DNA from: Haberlea rhodopensis
Taxonomy: Eukaryota > Streptophyta > Magnoliopsida > Lamiales > Gesneriaceae
Assembly: GCA_907163345.1 (NCBI GenBank)
Contig: CAJQUN010000021.1
Location: forward strand, 4,712,001 to 4,776,000
Direction of reading: 5' to 3'
DNA: 64,000 bases
Shown here: positions 1 through 10,780 of the stretch, one piece after another
Numbering within the stretch: position 1 is the stretch's first letter
Layout: each line of letters starts with the position of its first letter
Made by a program: the position numbers and the translations under genes
The notes under the pieces: model-generated
Seen by the model: only the letters and a program-made list of their open reading frames with translations
Told to the model about the DNA's origin: nothing
The model's database searches: none

Positions 1-685
1 AAGAAGAAGAAGAAGAGGCGCGATGATTGTAAATATGCAGAAAGTTTTCGACGTTGAATGTAAGGGAAGAAGACGAGGGTAATTTAGTAATTTGCGCTTA
101 ATCGAACTTAAATGAAAGGCAAATAATTTGGTGGACTGGGCCGAAAAAACTTTAATGTTCTGATACCTTTACAAAAAAAACACCGTTCAATTGAAATTTT
201 ATTTGTATCTTTTTAAAAAGCACAACAGATAAGTTTTTCTTATTCAAATTAACTATCAATGATAATAACAATTGCTTTCGTGTATGCGTTGCGTGTTTGT
301 ACATTTGGTTTTTTTGGATAATTATTTTTTACGTTAGGTTAATTTTTATTTTAAATTACAGACAATTATATTGATAATATTTGTGAATTTTGTTGCAATA
401 TGTTATATTTTTGGATAATATGGGGCTGTTAAAAAAATGATACAATTATATTAAATACATGCGTAATTTGTGTAGATGATATGTGATTTCTTACTCTTTT
501 TTATAAATATTTTAGCAATTATATTAAATATATGTATAATTTATTTCGTGGGATAGAGGTAATATTGCAATTTGAAAATTATTTGTTTAGAGAAATATAG
601 GTAGTTATTGTCATTGAAAAATGATCATAACAAAAGATCAAGGTACTTGGTAAGAAGGTAGAATTTCTATTTATAAAATAGTATA
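1..685. other. AT-rich intergenic DNA, nothing recognised
   Basis: Low-complexity AT-rich sequence with a short GAA run at the extreme left. I see no coding homology, no RNA gene and no clear element termini. It lies downstream of KAI2, which runs leftwards and ends at 874. Confidence 0.6.
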
Positions 686-697
686 GATAATAATTCT

Positions 698-803
698 TTT
701 TTTTTTTTTATCAAAGGGGGAGGAGGTGTCGTTTACAATAGTCGAACCCGACTCCACTCTCAAGTGGGAGGGTGGACTTTGCCACTGTGCTATTCCCCTG
801 TCC
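698..803 (-). mobile_element. tRNA-derived SINE insertion
   Basis: Read on the minus strand, this short element has an A-box-like stretch (TAGCACAGTGG) and a B-box-like stretch (GGGTTCGACTA), as in RNA polymerase III SINEs. It ends in an A tract, seen as a T run at about 697-709. A 12-bp direct repeat, GATAATARTTCT with one mismatch, flanks it at 686-697 and 804-815, as expected for target-primed insertion. It sits about 60 bp beyond the KAI2 stop codon, so probably in the 3' UTR. Box and tail assignments were made by eye. Confidence 0.7.
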
Positions 804-873
804 GATAATAGTTCTTAGTAAAGGCAAAAGAATACAAATAGTCCCATTAAAATAACCAACGAAACAAAAGCCA

Positions 874-3535
874 TCAAACCGCAATATTATATCTAATATG
901 CCTGAGCAGCACCGGAGTCACCACATCCGGCGAGCTCAGCTGCGGTAAATGACCATCGGTCGACATAACCTCGACTATCGACTCGCCACCGAGGTTTTGG
1001 TGGAGGTACTCGGAAACCACTACCGGCACAGCCAAGTCCTTCATGCTCTGTATTACGTGACACGGGACTGTTACATGACCTAAATATGGTCTCATGTCGC
1101 TTTGAAATATTGTCTGTGCCACACTTAATGCTATGTCGGGTCTCATGTTGAATAGGGTTCGGCTAAATTCTTGAACGGCAGCAGTTTCCATGTCTCCTCC
1201 GACGGCTAAGGGTGCAAATCCAGCGCACCATGCGTTGTAGTTTGATCTCATGGCGTCGAATAGTTGTTGGAGATCATCTTCTTCGAATCCTCCGTAGTAA
1301 TCTACGTCGTTTAGATACCTAAATGTGAAAGATGTGGAAGACAAGTAATTCGTTTAAATAATTGTTACAAATTCAGGGTTATGTTTAGTGATAGACATCA
1401 AGAAGAGTTGTTCATCATACTAAAAAAAATATTTACATTTTATTTATTAAATTCCAAACTATAAGTTTTATCCAACAAAATAAATTGAGTCCACGGTATT
1501 CCTTATTAAAACTATTGGATCCAAGTACATGTTACATAAATAATGTATACTATAAATGGAAAAATTATAAAATAAGAAATCATTAGTCTCCCACCAAGTT
1601 CAGATGTATATTTGTTAATAATATATATTAAATGAGTATTATGAATGTTCAAACCCAAAATTACGAGATTTTAGTACACTGGTACAAGACCGAATTCATA
1701 GGAAAACCAAAGCAAAAAAAAAAAAAAACATTAAACTGGTGAGAGGCATTGGTGACTGGTGAGCAAGTATATAAAATAAGGGCGGATCTTGGTTATCCCA
1801 TGAGGCACCATCTCATATGGTAAATTCATCATATATTGAGGATATTCCTCAATACATGATAGATCTATCTTATGGGAGAGTGTTTAATGGGGTAGCTAAG
1901 ACAAAAGCATAAAATAAGTAAATAATGCCGGCAATCAAGGGTTTGTTTATATGCACTACCCACCTGCCCAACATATCCGATTGCCTCGAGTGCGATACTC
2001 AACATAATATTTTATATATTTATTTATAATAAAAGATTATCTGTATTTTTTTTATGAAATCTTTTAAGTCATGTTTGGATTGATGAGTTTCATTTGAACG
2101 GAGGGATTTAATTTGATAATGTGTTTGAAACTTGGATTTAAAATGACACATATTTAAATTTATTTCAAATCCATCACGATTACCATTACATTTACATAAT
2201 ATAGTAAAATGATAGATTTGAAATACACCTAATATAAATTTATCCGAACAATTAAATATATTTAAATCAAGAATTTAAAATATATACTTTCAAATCTCTC
2301 GATCCAAATGTAATATTAGATTTTTTCTAAAATTCAATTAATTTTCATATTTTTTATTTTTATATTATAATTTTATTAATTTTAATTTCTCCTCGAGTAC
2401 AACTTCAATCATGAATAAACTGTTGATATAATTTCATTTAAATTTGTTTATTGTATATAATAATAATAATGATAATAATAAAATATAATAATAATAATAA
2501 TAATAATAAAATATAATAATAATAATAATAATGATAATAATAAAATATAATAATATCAATAATAATATTATTAATGTATGTATATATTATTAATAATACT
2601 GATAATAAATTATTAATAATAAAATAATATATATATATAATAAAATAATAATAAGAATAAAATAATGTAGGAAATAAGTTGTAATTTTGGGATGAAATTC
2701 AAATTTTGAGATAGTGAAAAATGGTGAGAAGGGATATTTATGGCATTTTATTGTAAAATGTGATAAATATGGTGAGATAAATTTTTTTAACCCTCAATCC
2801 AAACAAAGTATTACCCATATCTCAATCCCAACTCCCAAGCCCCCACTTCAATCATGCCCTTAGAGAATATGGCATTAGCCAGGTGGTTGAATCTCGTATT
2901 TTTTAGGGATGATTCAAGTTCAAGTCTAGGTGATGATTCAAAAATCTTTGTCTAAACTCCCCTCTCTGTATATATATTAAAAAAAAACTCTATTTTTACT
3001 TAATAATGCGTATAGACCACTAAACTAGTTTAATATAGCTGGCATGTAACAATTTGTGTTGCTCATTCCTAAGTATTATTTACATGAAATGTTAATTTAA
3101 AATATAATTTGTAAATATTATATAACTTATAGGCGGAATACTAGCTAGCAAATAAAGAAAAGCAAACCTGGGAGAAGCAGAAAGGGCCACAATCTTGGAG
3201 AAAAGATCAGGATTTTTAATCGACGCGATGGCCCCAATCATCGCCGAAACTGAATGGCCAACATATATAGATGACTGGACCTGAAGCTCGTCCAGTATGG
3301 CGATCAGATCGTGCGCATACCCCTCCAGGCTCGAGTACCTCTCGAAATCAAAGTAATCGGGATTAGTCGTCCCCGCTCCCATGTTGTCGTAAAGCACCAC
3401 ACGGTAATCCTCGACGAGGTGCGGCACGAGGTGTTTCCACACAGATTGGTCGGTGCCGAAGCCGTGGCCAAGGACTATGGTCTGCTCGCCGGAGCCTAGT
3501 GTCCGCACGTTATGGGCTTCTTCGGCGATTCCCAT
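874..3535 (-). CDS. KAI2: KAI2/HTL karrikin receptor, alpha/beta hydrolase
   Basis: Two exons: 3168-3535 and 874-1318, joined by a GT-AG intron (1319-3167) that splits an Arg codon (AG|G). The spliced product is 270 aa, the length of Arabidopsis KAI2. The alpha/beta hydrolase triad is complete: Ser95 in GHSVS, Asp217 in KDLAVP, His246 in DGHLPQ. Val96 matches canonical KAI2. Family knowledge: KAI2 is a nucleo-cytoplasmic receptor that binds and hydrolyses butenolides (karrikins, an unknown endogenous ligand) and works with MAX2 to degrade SMAX1-type repressors. The ATG at 3535 fits the family N-terminus (MGIxEEAHNV); the frame stays open for 46 codons upstream but has no ATG there. D14 is less likely, because residues across the whole length match KAI2. 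A hAT element lies 221 bp upstream and a SINE just downstream. Confidence 0.97.
2069..2330. repeat. MITE-like AT-rich repeat, copy 1
   Basis: It begins with TGTTTGGATTGATGAG and ends near 2325 with a diverged inverted copy (CTCGATCCAAATGTAA). Its interior resembles a segment at about 7700-7830: TTTACATAA, then CCRAACAATTAAAT, then an AAATC-type end. A further inverted match (CAATCCAAACA) at about 2795 means the element could extend across the microsatellite. No transposase is present. Boundaries are approximate and no target duplication was confirmed. Confidence 0.45.
2456..2665. repeat. AAT/ATA microsatellite
   Basis: About 200 bp of imperfect AAT/ATA trinucleotide repeat inside the KAI2 intron, with internal AAAATATAAT blocks. 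It is likely to vary in length between individuals. Confidence 0.9.
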
Positions 3536-3763
3536 TTCGAAATTTGATGGTGCTTGGTGTTTGGTATCACGGAGTTGGCGTGGAAATTGCGTGGACGTGT
3601 TGGTTTTGTAGGCTGAGATTGGGACACAGGCACGAGAGTCTGGAGAGCGACAGGGATGAACGAACAGAACCACATGAATTTGAAGATAAGGTTTTTGATT
3701 AAATTAATGTTGTTTTTTCTCTGGATTAGAAGGGAGATTTGGTGGTAAACTAGTAATAGCGAC
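3536..3763 (-). promoter_or_regulatory. KAI2 5' UTR and proximal promoter, cut by a hAT insertion
   Basis: Only 220 bp separate the KAI2 start codon from the 8-bp hAT target duplication (ATAGCGAC, 3756-3763). The 5' UTR and any core promoter must fit here or lie beyond the 3.5-kb element. I see no convincing TATA box. Confidence 0.5.
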
Positions 3764-3891
3764 CAGGGGCGTAGCTGGGAATTTTATACAGGGGCTGGAC
3801 ATTAAAAACTTAACTGTTTTCCAAACTTAAATAGAGTATGCATAAACAAAAATTACAATTTATCCAAAAAGAGAGGTAAATTCAATAAACA

Positions 3892-5674
3892 CTACTTTAA
3901 TCGCAGTCTTTGATTTTTCAAAAGATCAAACATATCAACTATGTAATCTAAATCAATGCCATGAACAATCTCTCTCTCAATGTACAAAACCATTGTGTTG
4001 TTTAAATATTCCTGCTTCATTTTGTTGCGAAGTGATGTCTTAAGAAGTTTCATCCCTGAAAATGCTCACTCTGTTGTTGCAGTAGAAACTGGAAGAGTCA
4101 AGACTAAACGAATCAACCTATCAATAAGGAAATAAATCCTGGACTTCTTTGTTTCAGCATGCAATCGACATAATTTAGGAAGAGAATCAATAGCTTTAAA
4201 TCGTGGGTCTTCAAATACATCAAGCTTGTAGTGATCCAATTGACTCTTCAAATGTTTGATGTCATCTTTGAAGAAATCATTGGGATAAAATTTCTCAATT
4301 AGATTATAAATAGCAATTTCGGAGAATGATTTGAAACCATCACTATGATTTAAGGCGTCACACAAGGTAAGAAGCTCCATTGTTTGCTCCGTAAATCTAG
4401 TATTCAACTCCATCAATTGTTTGTCAATCACAACATTGAATACATGAAAATGATAATATTCCTACAACGTGAACTTATTTTTCTGCTGACAAGAACGTTT
4501 AGTACCTTTAGTATAAAGACTAGTCAAATCAGGTATTTCAATGTCATGAATATCACAAAAATTAGTCACACTCCATATAAAATCATCCCATTCATCATCT
4601 CGCATTTTCTGCAAAAGTAATTTTGTAGTCGTGACTAAACTCATTGCATTCAAAATGTCTTAATCTTTTTCTTTGCAATGCTTGACATAGCAGATCAGAT
4701 GTTTCAAAGACTCGATGCATCAACAACAAGATCAACACAAAGTCAAATGTCATCATTCCATTAAGCAAACCTTTAGCCTCCGCACGTATACTAAAGTTCG
4801 ATTTCCCATCCATGAGATCTTCAAGAAGTGTACAAATTGAACCAAACAATTCAATAACGCGACTAACCGAAGTGTAATGTGAGCTCCAACGAGTAGATGC
4901 GGGTCTTTGCAAAGTAGTAGCTTGATTAACCCCACTACCAGTCCCAAGTTCTCCAGATGCTATCAAATCCATAATCTCATCTTCTCTAATCGATTTTAAT
5001 TGAGAATGTCGTTTTGAAGAAGCACCCACAAAATTGACAATGGAACTCAATTTAGAAAAAAATAGCCATACATCTGATACCTCTTTAGCTGCTGCACCTA
5101 AGGTAAGTTGTAGTCGGTGAGCAAAACAATGAACATAATATGCAAATGGACAATCTTTGATAAATAATGCTTGTAATCCATTCTATTCATCTCGCATATT
5201 GCTAGCACCATCATATCCTTGACCTCGCATATTTTCAATTAAAAGCTTATGTTGTGTTAATATCTTGCATATATATGTTTTCAATGTCAAGGAATTCGTG
5301 TCACTAACACAAACAACTTCAAAAAATCGCTCCTTAACAAACCCATTGCAATCTACATATCGCAAAACAATAGCCATTTGTGATTTATGAGATTCATCAA
5401 CTGCTTCATCAACAAGAATACAAAATTTGGCATCCCCAACTTCATCACGTATTTTACTTCGCACAATGTCAGCAATAATTTTTAGTATCTCCTGTTGAAT
5501 TGATGGTGATGTATATGTGGCATTCTTAGCTGCTTTGTCTAAGATAACATCATCAATTTCTTTAAACAATTCTCCTTGAAATTTGATCAATTCTAAAAAA
5601 TTCCCACGATTATGAGAATCTACTGACTCATTATGAGAATCTACTGACTCATCATGTCCTCTAAATCCTTGCAC
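3892..5674 (-). pseudogene. hAT transposase (DUF4371 plus hAT dimerisation domain), disabled
   Basis: Reading leftwards from 5674, the frame matches the catalytic core of TTF-type hAT transposases: a DE-rich start, then CILVDEAVDESHKSQ, then RGQGYDGASNMR. A TAG at 5183-5185 replaces the Trp of the DEWNGLQ motif seen intact in the duplicate. The same frame continues to about 4660 through the HCFAHRLQLTL region. Next come a frameshift near 4655, a stop near 4462, and a TGA at 4066-4068 that replaces Arg in the conserved TTERAFS of the dimerisation domain. Homology ends at a TAG at 3892. The N-terminal TTF zinc-finger portion is absent, suggesting an internal deletion. Confidence 0.85.
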
Positions 5675-6109
5675 AAATATGAAGATGAAATCCTTACCTG
5701 AGAGGATGAGAGGTAGAGGAAACTAGATGAGCGAGTGGCAGCAGAGTAGCAGACACAGTGATGCGAGAGGAAGATGGGTAGATGAAATCCTGTGTTGGAG
5801 ACTTGGAGCAAGAAGTAAGAATTATATTCAGTTTACGCACAGAGAGGCGAGAGCAATAGAGTTAGGGTTAGATTTTGGAGATAATTAATTAGTTTAAAAT
5901 TTTAGATTGAAGATAATTAATTGGTTTAAAAATCATGGGCTGAGAAAAGGGGCCTAAAACTAAATAAATGGGCTTGGATTGTTGACTTGAAATGAAATAA
6001 GTGGATTGGTGTATTTAAAAATTGGGCTGGGACCTAGAACTTAATAAAAAAATATTGGGGCTTGGGTAGGCTTGAGCCCACCCAAGCCCCTACTATTCAT
6101 CCGCCCCTG

Positions 6110-6865
6110 AGCTTGATTAACCCCACTACCAGTCCCAAGTTCTCCAGATGCTATCAAATCCATAATCTCATCTTCTCTAATCGATTTTAATTGAGAATGT
6201 CGTTTTGAAGAAGCACCCACAAAATTGACAATGGAACTCAATTTAGAAAAAAATAGCCATACATCTGATACCTCTTTAGCTGCTGCACCTAAGGTAAGTT
6301 GTAGTCGGTGAGCAAAACAATGAACATAATATGCAAATGGACAATCTTTGATAAATAATGCTTGTAATCCATTCCATTCATCTCGCATATTGCTAGCACC
6401 ATCATATCCTTGACCTCGCATATTTTCAATTAAAAGCTTATGTTGTGTTAATATCTTGCATATATATGTTTTCAATGTCAAGGAATTCGTGTCACTAACA
6501 CAAACAACTTCAAAAAATTGCTCCTTAACAAACCCATTGCAATCTACATATCGCAAAACAATAGCCATTTGTGATTTATGAGATTCATCAACTGCTTCAT
6601 CAACAAGAATACAAAATTTGGCATCCCCAACTTCATCACGTATTTTACTTCGCACAATGTCAGCAATAATTTTTAGTATCTCCTGTTGAATTGATGGTGA
6701 TGTATATGTGGCATTCTTAGCTGCTTTGTTTAAGATAACATCATCAATTTCTTTAAACAATTCTCCTTGAAATTTGATCAATTCTAAAAAATTCCCACGA
6801 TTATGAGAATCTACTGACTCATTATGAGAATCTACTGACTCATCATGTCCTCTAAATCCTTGCAC
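6110..6865 (-). pseudogene. Duplicated N-terminal part of the hAT transposase
   Basis: This is a near-identical second copy of the transposase segment at 4919-5674. Unlike the first copy it keeps Trp in DEWNGLQ, so its frame is open for about 250 codons. It is cut off at the duplication junction after GTGSGVNQA; the frame then reads into element-terminal DNA and stops at 6041. It contains the catalytic-core segments RGQGYDGASN and HCFAHRLQL but lacks the C-terminal dimerisation domain, so it is not a working transposase. Confidence 0.85.
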
Positions 6866-7309
6866 AAATATGAAGATGAAATCCTTACCTGAGAGGATGA
6901 GAGGTAGAGGAAACTAGATGAGCGAGTGGCAGCAGAGTAGCAGACACAGTGATGCGAGAGGAAGATGGGTAGATGAAATCCTGTGTTGGAGACTTGGAGC
7001 AAGAAGTAAGAATTATATTTGATTTACGCACAGAGAGGCGAGAGCAATAGAGTTAGGGTTAGATTTTGGAGATAATTAATTAGTTTAACAATTTAGATTT
7101 TGAAGATAATTAATTGGTTTAAAAATCATGGGCTGAGGAAAGGGGCCTAAAACTAAATAAATGGGCTTGGATGGTTGACTTGAAATGAAATAAGTGGATT
7201 GGTGTATTTAAAAATTGGGCTGGGACCTAGAACTTAAAAAAAAAAATTGGGGCTTGGGTGGGCTTGAGCCCACCCAAGCCCCTACTATTCATCCGCCCCT
7301 GATAGCGAC

Positions 7310-8600
7310 AGTCTGGTTTCATTTGGTGTATTTGTAAGAAACGAACTGAGAATTAAGATTTATTTTTTTGGCTGTGTTCGAAAAAATAAATCATTTTAAA
7401 ATGTAACATGGTGAAATGTTTTTATTTTTTAATAATTTATGGTGTGTTGGATGAATGAATTTCATTTGAATTAAATGTGCATTTGGATTGATGGATTTGA
7501 AGTCAAGGATTTCAAAACATGATTTTGAATCCATATGATTGTTTGGATGAATTTATGTTGGCTGAATTTCAAATCCACAAGAAATATAATAGTAAATGTG
7601 ATGTATTTGAATCCATTGTTCAAATTCTTCCTCAAATCAAATTCATCAATCTAAACACAACATAAGAGATTTGATTTGTGAATCAATTCGAATCTTGAAT
7701 TTGAAATGACTCAAATTTATCACAATTATTATTATATTTACATAAATTTAATAAATATGTGAAATGTAGCTATCCAAACAATTAAATGGATTTGAAATCT
7801 ATAGCTTCAAATCCATCTGTCAAAATGCAACCAATAAGTATTTTAAAACTTAAAAACATGATTCAATGGTTATAATTTAATATAATATACTAATAATGGC
7901 ACTGAAAAAGTATTGTGTAGAAAACTATGAAATTGGACGAAAATGTTTTTGGGAAAGAAATTAAAACATTATGAAGTTAATTTGTTTTTAAGTTTGAAAA
8001 ATGAAAATACCTATTGAAAATAAAACCAAATATTTGACATTAAATGAATAATTATTCAGCAAGATTCAAATATAAAATTATGAGTGAAACTATTACGTTG
8101 TTGTTTGATGTTGTATACGGGCAGATAAATCTTTGATTGCGAATATTCCATTTACAATATTCGTGAAAAAGGAGGTATCCCATGATATTGTATCTCGTAG
8201 TAGTATAAAAAATTCCAACTATTACATGGAGATATTGGAAATTACTAACATTTGATTGAATTTGAAGAGAGATGGGCCAAGATAATCCACCATAAGCAAG
8301 GAAGCCGGATCTGATTCTCTGGTCCTATGAACCAAAGATTTAAGTGTCCTATTGAGCAACGCAATTCAGGACGTACTTCGAATCTTCGCAAGATAGCAAC
8401 TTTAGATTTATCCAATAGATATTTAACACGTAAAATTGTTGGATCGAACGCTTACCGTTTTACCAATAACTATAATTAAGTGTAATTGTGTAACTTCGAT
8501 CTTTTCAATCATACACTGGCAGAAGCGCTACGTGTTTGACCGATCACAAAGCAGAGTCAATTGTTGTACCCCCAACGAAAATCTTGATTGAAAATAAAAA
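7310..8600. other. AT-rich spacer upstream of the hAT insertion
   Basis: This would be the original upstream flank of KAI2 before the hAT insertion. I see no coding sequence. A MITE-like repeat occupies part of it. Confidence 0.5.
7481..7832. repeat. MITE-like AT-rich repeat, copy 2
   Basis: The left end, TGCATTTGGATTGATGGATTTGAAG, has a diverged inverted counterpart at about 7805-7832 (CTTCAAATCCATCTGTCAAAATGCA). The right half resembles the element in the KAI2 intron. A second inverted copy of the left end at about 7635-7660 suggests internal duplication or nesting. No coding capacity; no target duplication confirmed. Confidence 0.5.
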
Positions 8601-8618
8601 AGTTACACAAATAAAAAA

Positions 8619-8644
8619 TTCTCAAATATATATATATATATATA

Positions 8645-8702
<58 letters not shown>
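8619..8702. repeat. TA dinucleotide microsatellite
   Basis: A nearly pure TA repeat, interrupted once by TGATAT near 8645. Apparent open frames across it, rich in Ile and Tyr, are artefacts of the repeat. Confidence 0.95.
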
Positions 8703-8709
<7 letters not shown>

Positions 8710-9130
8710 TGCATTTTAGTAGGATATAAGTTTACACTTGGCATTGGCATTCTCAAGGACTTTGGGGATGGTGATATATCGTAGAACAAAAAATGATAAC
8801 ATCCTACTTGGTTTTCAGTAAGTGGATATATAATTTAGAACATCGTCTATAATAACGAGGTTGAGTTGTTGTTGACGGTGCTCTTATCGACATCTCAATC
8901 ATATATAAAAAAACATTCTTCACATATGGTTGAGATATAAATACCCTATAATAAATGTAAGATCCAACAATCACATGCATGAGTACGAAGTCCCATGACA
9001 AGTATCTTTTTTTTATTTTTATTTTTCTGAACATCATGATAAGTATCGTTGATAAATTAGGAGGGAAATGATAGATCATTCTCAGGAAATAGGACTATCC
9101 ATGACATTTTGTTAGGTACGGTGCGTGATT

Positions 9131-9379
9131 ATTTTTTGGTCATCGCCTCTTCCCCATCGCCTTTGAGGCTGCTCGGCTCTTCTTCCTCATTCGATTTTCA
9201 TGGCTTTCTTTCTCCATTTTTGTAGAGAAACAACGGACAATGTAAATTTTTGATATTATAGTAAAGATTTATACTGGACTAGGTCGCATGGTTTTTCCCC
9301 TCGGGGTTTCACGTAAAAAATCTTGATGTTTATTTATTTCTTGCATATAAATTCATTGTTACCAATCGAACCAAAAAAT
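9131..9379 (+). repeat. LTR 3'-end fragment, copy 1
   Basis: About 250 bp, from GGTCATCGCCTCTTCCCC to GAGATAACA, match 37125-37383 with scattered differences. The CTGGACTAGGT...TCGGGGTTTCACG...TTTATTTCTTGC layout is typical of the R/U5 end of plant LTRs. The next bases, ATTGGCGACGTGG, resemble a primer-binding site, so this may be the end of a 5' LTR. The rest of the element is not recognisable. Confidence 0.6.
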
Positions 9380-9990
9380 GAGATAACAATTGGCGACGTG
9401 GAAACATCGAGTGAAGACGTTGATTTTTTGTGGCTGGTTTTGGGCAACAGTGGCGGTGCGAATTTTTTGCGATGGTGTAGGAGTTGTTGATCTTCATCTC
9501 GGACCAGGCCAGATGTGAACGAGAAAGAAGACCCAGCTTCCAAAGCATTCACCTCTGTTTCTGGGTTAAATCATTTCTTGGTTCTTCTTCACCAACGTTT
9601 TGTATTTTCGAATCAATGGCAGAGAACAAGGAGGAGGAGCGTGCCTGTAAAACGAAATGGAGTAAACTTTCTTAATCACTACTAATATAGATGAGCATGG
9701 GGATAGGAAAGCACTTTCTAGTGGTTTTGGGTGAGGTACGTGGCTGCTGAGGTGGGATAGGGTCTTTAAAAAAAACCTGGGAAGAAAAATGATCCCCCCC
9801 TTTCACCAAGCTCGTCGCCCCTATGCACCCCCAAAAGAGCTTGACAAACTAGAGTAAGGTTCACGTAGAAGGACTGCGTGGAGTTCTTAAGCGACGATTT
9901 ATGATTTGGGCGGCGGCGGGGCTGTGTTGCCCATTGCTGAGCTGTGTCGAGACTGGGCAACAACTATGGCGGTGTGATTTTGGCTTTGGA
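9380..9990. other. Unassigned DNA between an LTR fragment and the LBD remnant
   Basis: Short open frames occur on both strands, but I recognise none as protein. The left part could be retrotransposon leader following the presumed LTR end at 9379. The right part, up to 9990, precedes the LBD pseudogene and may contain its decayed upstream region. Confidence 0.4.
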
Positions 9991-10216
9991 GAGATTTGCA
10001 ATGGATGTCGGGTTCTTCGGAAGGGATGCAACGAAACATGTATCTTAAGGCACTTTTTTACAGTGGATTGAAAACGCCGAATCACAAGGCCACGCAACTG
10101 TGTTTGTAGCCAAGTTCTTCGGTCGGGCCGGCCTCATGTCCTTCATCTTCACCTCCCTGAAAATCAGAGACCTGCTCTTTTCCAGTCTCTGTTGTTTGAA
10201 GCCGCCGAAAGAACAG
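9991..10216 (+). pseudogene. Class II LOB-domain (LBD37/38/39-like) pseudogene, 5' part
   Basis: The plus strand encodes the start of a class II LOB domain, CNGCRVLRKGCNETCILR from 9997, including the C-x2-C-x6-C-x3-C zinc motif. A frameshift near 10060 moves the frame to QWIENAESQGHATVFV then AKFFGRAGLMSF, and a second shift near 10155 gives QRPALFQSLLFEAAERTV. The expected ATG-Ser before the first Cys has decayed to GAGATT. Family knowledge: LBD37/38/39 are nuclear regulators that repress anthocyanin synthesis and nitrate-response genes. This copy cannot make protein. A gypsy element interrupts it at 10216 and it continues at 32518. Confidence 0.85.
10212..10216. repeat. Target-site duplication AACAG (left)
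   Basis: The 5-bp direct repeat AACAG flanks the large gypsy element here and at 32518-32522. It lies inside the LBD coding remnant. Confidence 0.95.
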
Positions 10217-10780
10217 TGTGAGACCCCGTTATCTAAACAAGATACTAAGGTGCGATTAAGAGAGCTAAACATATATATATCAGAGTAATATGCCATGTTG
10301 ACCACCTGAGCTTAAGAGATTACAGTACCAAAAGTTCAAAAATGAATTATATACATTCCTAACGAAAGGTACTACAATATAGATTTACTCTACTGCTTGT
10401 AGAAACTATATAAAAGTGACTCTCTATACAGCCAATCTTGTAGCACTCCTTACAGCTCATCGTTTTCAACCCCGACCCTGGTTCTCATCATCAAAAGCAC
10501 CTACAAAGACAACCCCCAACACATGAGCATATCATAGTTCATATTCAACATAATATGAATGTAATGCATAATGTATAATCATAGATATGAAATACTTCAT
10601 GTATTTCCAATGCATTTAAAACGCTCATTGGTTGTCCCTGTACCATAACTCAAAATCAATTCAATGTATGATGTTATGGCTTGTATGAATGTCATGACAT
10701 TACTTCACTTCTTAAATCTTTACTTCTTTCTTAGTCAGTTTATCATCAGTGTATTTTAATGCTTCTTACTTCTTAACTTC

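Larger units (their letters stand above)
1319..3167 (-). other. KAI2 intron 1, with microsatellite and MITE-like DNA
   Basis: This 1,849-bp intron has a GTTTGC donor (3167) and a TTTAG acceptor (1319). It holds a large AAT/ATA microsatellite and a palindromic MITE-like stretch, listed separately. Another stretch at about 2868-2990 has SINE-like A- and B-box matches and an A-rich end, but no target duplication that I could find. Confidence 0.9.
3764..7301 (-). mobile_element. hAT-family DNA transposon with internal tandem duplication
   Basis: The termini are CAGGGGCG (3764-3771) and CGCCCCTG (7294-7301), a short inverted repeat of hAT type. A perfect 8-bp TSD, ATAGCGAC, lies at 3756-3763 and 7302-7309. 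The minus-strand coding region matches plant hAT transposases of the TTF/DUF4371 (ZMYM1-like) group. The right-hand 1.19 kb is present twice, 4919-6109 and 6110-7301, and a copy of the right terminus (CGCCCCTG, 6102-6109) sits at the junction. The transposase is broken in several places, so the copy is non-autonomous. Confidence 0.93.

Noticed and set aside
2868..2990. Possible second SINE in the KAI2 intron
   Set aside because: A- and B-box-like sequences and an A-rich end are present, but I found no flanking target duplication.
3536..3673. 46-codon N-terminal extension of KAI2
   Set aside because: The frame is open but begins with a non-ATG codon, and the ATG at 3535 matches the family start and length exactly.
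8536..8784. 82-codon plus-strand frame across the TA repeat
   Set aside because: Its Ile/Tyr-rich centre is a translation of the TA microsatellite; no homology or gene signals.
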